Of a stretch of 64,000 bases of DNA, positions 58,281-64,000 are shown piece by piece (position 1 is the stretch's first letter; each line of letters begins with the position of its first letter). The position numbers were made by a program, and so were the translations under genes. The notes under the pieces were generated by a model. That model did not search any database, was not told the origin of the DNA, and was given only the letters and a program-made list of their open reading frames with translations. Source of the stretch: Flavobacteriales bacterium (GTDB lineage Bacteria; Bacteroidota; Bacteroidia; Flavobacteriales_F; PHOS-HE28); contig JADJCX010000001.1 of assembly GCA_016703005.1 (NCBI GenBank), positions 62,001 to 126,000 on the forward strand. Reading direction: 5' to 3'.

Positions 58281-59452
58281 CGCCACACTTGCTCACCGCT
58301 GCGCACGCAGTACATACCCGGTGGCACGTTGCTCACGTCGGCTTGTATCCATTCGTTGGTGAGCAGTACGGGCACCGTTATGCTGCGCCCCGCCATGTCG
58401 GTCCACTGCACGGGCTGTGTGCGCGAGAAGATGTACAGCACATCGGTAGCAGGTATGGGGTAAGGCGGTGATGCGGGGTCCAAGCTGCTCACATCGGGCA
58501 GGTCCAGGCTGCCGCATGCGCAGTTCGAGAAGTGGTTAACGCAGAACAGCGGCGTGGCGGGTGTGGACACATCATCCAGCACGATGTTGCCCGTGGTGGT
58601 ATTGCCTCCCACCCAAGCGCCGTTGACGCCGCCCCAGTAAAAGACGCCGTTCACCTGATCCACGCACGATCCGGTCATGGCCGGTTTCATCAACGCATTG
58701 GGCGTGTGCGTCGATGAGAGGTGCGTTACAATTCCCGTGAGCGGGTCCACCGTGCTGACCCACTTGCCATCGCCGCCTTCGCTGGCCGCGCCGAACGACG
58801 TTCCGAGCACTTGGCCGGTGGAACAATCGAGGCTGATGTGCCCGAACGATTCACCGGGTGGGTCGATCATGGGCGTGTCGTAGAGGAGCGTGCCTAGGTC
58901 CACATCGATGCCCATGATGTTGTTGATGTTCTCGAAACCGTACACGCGGGTGATGGGGTCGATGTACGAACCGGCACCCATCATGAACGACATGGTGTTG
59001 GGCATGGTCAACAGCGTTTGGAACGTGTTGGTAGCGATGTGGTAGCGCGCGAACACGACGCTGTCCGGCGGATCGTTCACGAAGCCGTAGAGCGATGCCG
59101 TGCAGGGATCGTACTCGATGTTGCATAAGTACGCGCCAGGTCCAATGGGCGGCGCTACGACGGTAGTGGGGAGCAGGCCGTAGGGATCCAGTATGAAGAT
59201 GTTGGTGCCCGTGTAAAAGAGAAAGCGCTCCAGAGCGGCATCCACGGTGCCGCTGGTCATGCTGCTCATTTGGTTCATAGGCAGGGTGTCCAGATCGGTG
59301 ATCGCCATGGTGGACAAGTCGAGCGCGGCGAAGGCGAACATCCCCGATGTTGGGTTATGGATGCCGTAGAGCGATCCGCCCCACTGCGCGCGGCCGTGGA
59401 CCGCCGAGAACAACGTGAGCAGCAACACAAGGTGGCGTAAGCGATGAAGCAT
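58265..59452 (-). CDS. Secreted protein of unknown function, probable T9SS cargo
   Basis: A 395-residue protein with a signal peptide (LVLLLTLFSAVHGRAQ). A central beta-rich part may be propeller-like, judging by repeats such as GSLYGIHNPTSGMFAFAALD, ASLYGFVNDPPDSVVFARYH and GVFYWGGVNGAWVGGNTTTG. The C-terminus (YPIPATDVLYIFSRTQPVQW ... NVPPGMYCVRSGEQVWRVVV) looks like a divergent T9SS type A domain, with PIPATD replacing PNPATD. No enzyme motif recognised. Confidence 0.75.
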   Translation of the reverse strand: MLHRLRHLVLLLTLFSAVHGRAQWGGSLYGIHNPTSGMFAFAALDLSTMAITDLDTLPMNQMSSMTSGTVDAALERFLFYTGTNIFILDPYGLLPTTVVAPPIGPGAYLCNIEYDPCTASLYGFVNDPPDSVVFARYHIATNTFQTLLTMPNTMSFMMGAGSYIDPITRVYGFENINNIMGIDVDLGTLLYDTPMIDPPGESFGHISLDCSTGQVLGTSFGAASEGGDGKWVSTVDPLTGIVTHLSSTHTPNALMKPAMTGSCVDQVNGVFYWGGVNGAWVGGNTTTGNIVLDDVSTPATPLFCVNHFSNCACGSLDLPDVSSLDPASPPYPIPATDVLYIFSRTQPVQWTDMAGRSITVPVLLTNEWIQADVSNVPPGMYCVRSGEQVWRVVVE

Positions 59453-59696
59453 GGCCGATGGGTTTTGGTGCCATGAAGATGCGGGATCCGGCCGATCCGC
59501 TGTCTACTGCCCCACGAAGGTAGCGTGCCGCCTGCGTGTAGCGCTCCTTATCCTTCTTGGCATACGTAAGCGGCAACTCCACGAGGCAACTGTCCAGCAC
59601 CTCAGCGCCTTCGAACAACGGTTTGTTCTGGGCTTGGCAGGGCTGTGCGCAGGCAAGGGTGCAAGCTGTGATAGTCGCAATGAGGAGGAGCTTCAT
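59355..59696 (-). CDS. Small secreted protein of unknown function (3' end uncertain)
   Basis: ATG 59696 starts MKLLLIATITACTLACAQPC, a signal peptide or lipoprotein signal. The mature part is QNKPLFEGAEVLDSCLVELP followed by LTYAKKDKERYTQAARYLRG. The frame runs 98 nt into the downstream gene's signal peptide, giving unlikely composition there. The true stop is probably near 59460 behind an indel. No family recognised. Confidence 0.45.
   Translation of the reverse strand: MKLLLIATITACTLACAQPCQAQNKPLFEGAEVLDSCLVELPLTYAKKDKERYTQAARYLRGAVDSGSAGSRIFMAPKPIGHASSLTPPCVAAHVVLGGPRPRAVGRIALRHP
59515..59522 (-). promoter_or_regulatory. Possible -7 box (TACCTTCG) before the 59452 start
   Basis: Minus-strand TACCTTCG, the same variant as before ppx and the epimerase gene, 62 nt upstream of ATG 59452. 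It lies inside the preceding small gene, so this is a weak call. Confidence 0.25.
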
Positions 59697-60055
59697 GGTG
59701 GGAACAAAGATGCTCACCGCAGCAGCATCGCCGGCGAGGTAGACAGCGGGAGTGACTGGACCCGAGCGTACGAGGAACAAGGATCCAAATCGCTCTGCGG
59801 CACTTGCGCTGTAACCGCCCCTGTTGGCACCGTGCCTCCGATGGGTCGGTGCATGGGATCACGGTCGTATCAACGCTAGTGTATTTCACTGAGCCTTCGA
59901 GGTTCGCTTGCTCACCCCAGTAGACGCTCCCAAGAACTCCTTCATCATGCGTGAACCATAGAGGATGATGAGCGAGATCAACACCAAGGTCATGCGACGT
60001 AAACCTCCGTTGGTTCCCGCTTTGGTCACTGCGTGAAACCCCGTTCAGCGTTCCC
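59697..60055. other. Stretch without a supported gene
   Basis: Between the small gene and the remnant at 60.1 kb I see no convincing gene. A minus-strand frame from 60099 reads plausible protein (RRFTSHDLGVDLAHHPLWFT, VLGSVYWGEQANLEGSVKYT) before losing sense, so it may hold a decayed coding fragment. Confidence 0.4.
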
Positions 60056-60540
60056 TCAATACTGTACCAACCGCTCAGTGGTCGTGCGCCCATCGGCATA
60101 CCACGCCCACACGATGTAGGTGCCCGCGACTTCCGGCGATGCGATGGAGCGCACGCTTTCGCTGTACTGCGCGAGCACCTTGCCGCTCAGGCCGAGCACC
60201 GCACTGATGTTCTGCATTTTGAACTCGTAGGCCTTGACGGAACGGTTCGCATTCTGTTCGTTCAAGCGCCGGTACTCGTGGGCCTTCACCACCTTCTCAC
60301 CAGCAGCTTCGCGCCGCATGATGGCGAGGTAGGTCGTGAGCGCGTGGGTGTTCTCCTATTGGGTCCGGTCCTCGGCCATGGGGTGGTGATCAGGTCGAAG
60401 TTCTGGGTTTGGTGGCACGTTGTAGCAGTGGGCCGCAGGCCGAGCGCCTGGCGTACCACCGGAGCAGTGTTCGGGAAGTAGCCGCCGCCACTTTCTCGTT
60501 CGAACGCGGTTGACGGAAACACCGGCTGCCACCAGCATTT
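60056..60540 (-). pseudogene. Broken gene of unknown function
   Basis: A 3' part (60319-60056) reads AGEKVVKAHEYRRLNEQNAN, RSVKAYEFKMQNISAVLGLS, GTYIVWAWYADGRTTTERLV and ends QY. An upstream part in another frame (to about 60540) reads ESGGGYFPNTAPVVRQALGL and ATTCHQTQNFDLITTPWPRT. No start codon with a signal or other natural N-terminus is visible. It is a frameshifted or truncated gene; family not recognised. Confidence 0.45.
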
Positions 60541-60688
60541 TGGATGAAATAGACCCTGGAAGAGTTCACGCCCTTCGAGGCGGTGGACGGTGTTCTGCGC
60601 CGAGGTCCTCATGAGGCAGCACTTAGTTTTGACAAGTTCACTTTTGATCGGCGTGTTTTTGATGCGGACCATCCACCACCATGCGCCT

Positions 60689-62374
60689 ATGCGTGCGCGA
60701 GCAACCCGTGCCCTGCTGCCGATGGTTGCGCTCGGGGTGGCTCTGCTCAGTTTTACTGGAACGTTCGCGCAAGCAGTTTCGCCTGCTGGCAACAGCTGCG
60801 CTAAGCACGTGGAAATTGCGAAGCAATTGTTGCCGTTGAACGCCGACTCCGCGCTGGTGCATGCGCTGGAAGCGGAGAAGTGCTTTGGTGAGCTGAGGTC
60901 CAGTGAGGAGAAGGTGCGGTTGCTGATCGTGCTGGGCGATGCGCATCAGAACGTGCGAGATATGCCAGCAGCGCTTGGCGCCTACCAGCGTGCGCAAGGC
61001 GTGGTGGATGAATCGATAACGAAGGAAGGCATGTCACCGGCCCTCACGCTGGCACGGGCCGACATCGCGATGAACATCGGCTTGCTGCACTTCAGCCTGC
61101 GCGACCTGGACAAGAGCATCGGTCACTTTACCCATGCGCTGCACATCCTGGATGGAGCAACCGCATTGGACAGCATGGAATTGGCCCTGCGCAAGGTGCG
61201 CCTGTTCAACAACATGGCGGCGGTGTATGTGCGGCAGTCGGACTTCGCCACGGCGCTGCCCTATTTCCAGCAGGCGTTGCAGATGAACCATCCGTTGAAC
61301 GACGCGCGCAACGCCGGGTCGCTGAACAACAACATCGGCATCTGCCTGATGGAACTCGGGGACCACGAAGAGGCAAACGAGTATTTCCTGAAGTCCTTGG
61401 CCGTGCGCAAGGAACTGGGCGATGCGCGCGGTCAGGCGCAGGTGCTCAACAACCTGGGGAAGAACCAAGTGAACTTCGGCCGGTTCTCCGAGGCGCGCGA
61501 TCACTTCGAGCAGGCCTTGGCCATCGGCGAACGGATCGGCAGCCGCGAGTCGATGGTGATCTCTTGGGAATCGCTGTCGCTCGTGTACGACACGCTGCGC
61601 AAATACGAAGCAGCGTTGGAGGCGCACCGTGCATTCAAGGCGCTGAACGATAGTTTGTACAATGCGGACAGCCGCCTCACCATCGCCCGGCTGGAAGAGG
61701 AGTTCCGACGCGACAAGGAACGTGAGCTGTTCCACGCGGAAGGCGCGCGCAAGGATGCAGAGAACGCACGGCAGCGTATTTGGAACTTCGCGTTGATCGG
61801 CGCCTTGTTCTTCCTTGGGCTCACCACCTTCCTCGTGTTCAAGGTGCTGCGGCAACGCGTGCGCACAAGCCGATTGGAACAGGAGAAATTGCGACTGGAG
61901 CGCGAAAAGCTGGAGGCCGAACAATCCGCGTTGCAGGAGAGTCTGGCCAGCAAGGACCGCGAGCTCACCGCCAACGCGCTCTTCCTGTTGAAGCGTAACG
62001 AGCTGATCGCCCACATCGCCGAGCGCCTGCTGAAGGCTAAACCAACCTTCCGGCAGGAGAACCAGCAGGTGATCATGGAGATCGTGCGCGACCTGCAGGC
62101 CAGCCACGACGAACACAACTGGAAGGAGTTCGAAGCGCACTTCACCCGGGTGCACTCCTCGTTCTACAGTACGCTGCAGGAACGGTTCCCCGAGCTCACG
62201 CCCAACGAGCGGAAGCTCTGCGCCTTCCTCCGCCTCAACATGTCCACCAAGGATATTTCGGCCATCACCCAACAGACAGTGAACAGCATCACGGTAGCCC
62301 GTTCGCGACTGCGGAAGAAGCTCAGCATCGAAGGCGAGGAGACGAATCTGGTGGACTTTCTGCAGTCCATGTAG
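60689..62374 (+). CDS. TPR protein with membrane segment and LuxR-like helix-turn-helix
   Basis: About 561 residues. A signal segment (LLPMVALGVALLSFTGTFAQ) is followed by some six TPR units (YVRQSDFATALPYFQQALQM, MELGDHEEANEYFLKSLAVR, NFGRFSEARDHFEQALAIGE). A transmembrane helix (FALIGALFFLGLTTFLVFKV near 372), a long coiled coil (LEQEKLRLEREKLEAEQSAL) and a C-terminal HTH-like region follow (LTPNERKLCAFLRLNMSTKD, then TQQTVNSITVARSRLRKKLS). This layout is known from Bacteroidota membrane-bound regulators: a periplasmic TPR sensor joined to a cytoplasmic DNA-binding end without a kinase. ATG 60689 is chosen because the frame from 60590 adds a second hydrophobic segment. Target genes unknown. 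Confidence 0.82.
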   Translation: MRARATRALLPMVALGVALLSFTGTFAQAVSPAGNSCAKHVEIAKQLLPLNADSALVHALEAEKCFGELRSSEEKVRLLIVLGDAHQNVRDMPAALGAYQRAQGVVDESITKEGMSPALTLARADIAMNIGLLHFSLRDLDKSIGHFTHALHILDGATALDSMELALRKVRLFNNMAAVYVRQSDFATALPYFQQALQMNHPLNDARNAGSLNNNIGICLMELGDHEEANEYFLKSLAVRKELGDARGQAQVLNNLGKNQVNFGRFSEARDHFEQALAIGERIGSRESMVISWESLSLVYDTLRKYEAALEAHRAFKALNDSLYNADSRLTIARLEEEFRRDKERELFHAEGARKDAENARQRIWNFALIGALFFLGLTTFLVFKVLRQRVRTSRLEQEKLRLEREKLEAEQSALQESLASKDRELTANALFLLKRNELIAHIAERLLKAKPTFRQENQQVIMEIVRDLQASHDEHNWKEFEAHFTRVHSSFYSTLQERFPELTPNERKLCAFLRLNMSTKDISAITQQTVNSITVARSRLRKKLSIEGEETNLVDFLQSM

Positions 62375-62558
62375 GATGAAGAACCGCTTTTCGGTGGCTC
62401 GGTAGCGCGCCTCGAGGTGATCCCCACAACGGCATGGCCATCAGGGAAATAGCCCCGCTTGTAATGCGGATGTAAGGGTTGCCAGCACTGCTTGTGCAGT
62501 GGATGTTGGTGCATACGTGGTACCGAACGGCGGACGCCCGCTGACTTTCGCGGCCTCT

Positions 62559-62741
62559 ATGTCGCACAGCACGCCTGACCCTGACAAGTCTCCTTCCGGA
62601 ACGGACGAGGTAGCCCGTTTGGAAGAGATGCAACAACGCATGAAAGACCAGCAGGAAGCGTGGCGCAAGCTGTTGGAAAGCCTGGCTCAACTCAAAAGAA
62701 AAACGAACGCTGAACCCACCACCGAAACACCGAACTCATGA
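62559..62741 (+). CDS. Small coiled-coil protein
   Basis: A 60-residue charged protein (MSHSTPDPDKSPSGTDEVAR, LEEMQQRMKDQQEAWRKLLE, SLAQLKRKTNAE). One helix is likely to form a coiled coil. It overlaps the next gene by four bases (ATGA at 62738-62741), supporting it as a genuine translated gene coupled to the delta-60 protein. The upstream in-frame ATG 62499 adds 20 residues of unlikely character. Confidence 0.5.
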   Translation: MSHSTPDPDKSPSGTDEVARLEEMQQRMKDQQEAWRKLLESLAQLKRKTNAEPTTETPNS

Positions 62742-64000
62742 GAACAACACGACCCTTTCTACTGGCATCGCTCGGCTTTTTGCTGTGCGCTCCGCCAATG
62801 CTCCGCGCGCAATCCGGCGAGCTCGACCTCACCTTCAACACCACGGGCTACAACGTGGTACAGGGGGGCTTCCAGGATGTTTATCAGGACGTGACCGTTC
62901 AGGCCGATGGCAAGATCGTGGCGGTAGGCACCAGGCTCGATCCCGGTTTTTTGACCAGCGCACTGCGCATCGCGCGGTACAACACCGACGGCACACCGGA
63001 CAACAGCTTTGGAACGAACGGGATCGTGGACTATGTGCTTGATACGGCCCACTTCGGATACGCGGTGGAAGTACTGGCCGATGGCAAGATCCTGGTGGCC
63101 GGTGGTGTGAACGACGGTGTGGGATCGCTCCAGTGGCTGCTGCTGCGGCTCAATGCCGATGGTAGTTCGGACATCTCCTTCGCACTGGGCGGATCGCAGC
63201 TGGTGGACTACATTGATGGCAACGAGGACCTCGCTTACGAGATGGCCGTGCAGCCCGACGGGAAGATCCTGCTGGCCGGCGTAGTGGTGGACAGCCTCCA
63301 GCGCTACACGCCTGCCATCTATCGTTTCACCGATAACGGGTTCCTGGACATGAGCTTCGGAGTGGGCGGTCTGGCGATCGTTCCTGTGGTGGAAGCCGAG
63401 AACGAATTCTCCAACATCAAGGTGCGACCCGATGGCAAGATCGTGGCCACGGGGCACTATTCCAACGTGTTCAACGATTGGGGCGTGTTGGTGGCGCAGT
63501 TCGACACGAACGGTGTACTTGACCCCGCCTTCGGCACAGGTGGATATACTGTTGAACCCATCGGTTACATCCAGGCGGAGGCATACGGCTTGGCGCTCAC
63601 CAGCGCGGGCGACATCATTGTTGCCGGAACCACGAAGGATCTGAACATCACCTTCGACATGTTCGTTGGTCGCTTCACCGGTGCTGGCGTGCTTGATGCG
63701 TCCTTCGGCACGAACGGGTTCACCCTGTACGATGCCACGGACGAGAACATCGCGTACGATTGCCTGCTCGATGCGGACGGCAAGATCCTGGTAGGTGGAA
63801 CCACGGGTGGCACCTTCTTCGACAACCGCGACCTCACGGTGTGGCGCTACAATGCGGATGGCACATCCGACCTCTCGTTCAACCTGGACGGTGTAGCCAC
63901 GGCAGAGGTGCTGGGCTTCATGGATGAGATCAATGGCATCGCCCTGCAGGCCGATGGCAAGCTCGTGGTTGCTGGAAAGGCGAACAACGGGAATGAGAAC
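62738..64000 (+). CDS. Delta-60 repeat (beta-propeller-like) secreted protein, truncated by the window
   Basis: At least 421 residues; continues past the window. A signal peptide (FLLASLGFLLCAPPMLRAQ) is followed by delta-60 repeats of about 55 residues. Their unit is ADGKIVAVGTRL, LRIARYNTDGTPDNSFGTNG, seen again as PDGKILLAGVVVDSLQ, ADGKILVGGTTGG and WRYNADGTSDLSFNLDG. The repeat is known from large secreted proteins of Bacteroidota and Proteobacteria, often with a C-terminal sorting domain, which here would be outside the window. Function unknown, probably adhesive or structural. Confidence 0.88.
   Translation, partial: MRTTRPFLLASLGFLLCAPPMLRAQSGELDLTFNTTGYNVVQGGFQDVYQDVTVQADGKIVAVGTRLDPGFLTSALRIARYNTDGTPDNSFGTNGIVDYVLDTAHFGYAVEVLADGKILVAGGVNDGVGSLQWLLLRLNADGSSDISFALGGSQLVDYIDGNEDLAYEMAVQPDGKILLAGVVVDSLQRYTPAIYRFTDNGFLDMSFGVGGLAIVPVVEAENEFSNIKVRPDGKIVATGHYSNVFNDWGVLVAQFDTNGVLDPAFGTGGYTVEPIGYIQAEAYGLALTSAGDIIVAGTTKDLNITFDMFVGRFTGAGVLDASFGTNGFTLYDATDENIAYDCLLDADGKILVGGTTGGTFFDNRDLTVWRYNADGTSDLSFNLDGVATAEVLGFMDEINGIALQADGKLVVAGKANNGNEN

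Noticed and set aside
62375..62420. Terminator hairpin after the TPR-HTH gene
   Set aside because: Only a four- to five-base imperfect stem (ACCG...CGGT) can be drawn; too weak to list.

Overview
The window comes from a fairly GC-rich member of the Bacteroidota, probably a Flavobacteriales-like lineage. This rests on a PorT/UbiE/RfaE1/TrmH/BamA-like neighbourhood, many proteins with a C-terminal type IX secretion (T9SS) sorting domain, HmuY-like proteins beside a TonB receptor, a DUF1573 protein beside valS, and promoter -7 boxes of the TAnnTTTG type. The taxon is inferred from gene content and not from any search.

Layout. 1-7.8 kb: a housekeeping and envelope block with a BamA/TamA-like outer-membrane protein, TrmH RNA methyltransferase, FAD oxidoreductase, PorT, UbiE/MenG, RfaE1-type kinase and an aminotransferase. 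8-10 kb: a membrane protein of unknown function, the MeaB GTPase and a secreted protein. 10.1-18.1 kb: four tandem paralogous secreted fibre-like genes, all on the minus strand. 18.3-24.6 kb: two cassettes, each a small secreted protein followed by a large T9SS protein. 24.7-29.9 kb: aminotransferase, DUF1573 protein, valS and an SRPBCC protein. 29.9-34.4 kb: an iron/heme-type uptake operon (T9SS HmuY-like protein, TonB receptor, HmuY-like lipoprotein). 34.5-37.2 kb: Ppx/GppA phosphatase, a FISUMP lipoprotein and a PEBP-family protein. 37.2-42 kb: two more large T9SS paralogs and a third small-protein cassette. 42-45.7 kb: Ntn hydrolase with a membrane domain, NAD-dependent epimerase and a TPR lipoprotein. 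45.8-49.3 kb: the fused cobalamin mutase IcmF, carrying two palindromic repeats. 49.4-55.4 kb: a LuxR-type response regulator, its likely TPR histidine kinase, a zinc metallopeptidase and a T9SS protein. This segment ends in a diverged copy of the icmF 3' end. 55.5-64 kb: more T9SS and L-domain surface proteins, a TPR-HTH regulator and a delta-60 repeat protein cut by the window edge.

Many obviously real genes, including valS, are broken by single-base indels, several in G/C homopolymers and often in compensating pairs. These look like residual sequencing errors, so broken reading frames are reported as whole genes. The most interesting signals are two near-identical 16-base palindromes placed at the same distance from the -7 box of the response regulator gene and of a nearby T9SS gene, a recurrent -7 box / 4-nt / start-codon arrangement suggesting leaderless mRNAs, palindromic elements read through inside icmF, the duplicated icmF 3' end, and the repeated small-protein plus T9SS-protein cassette.
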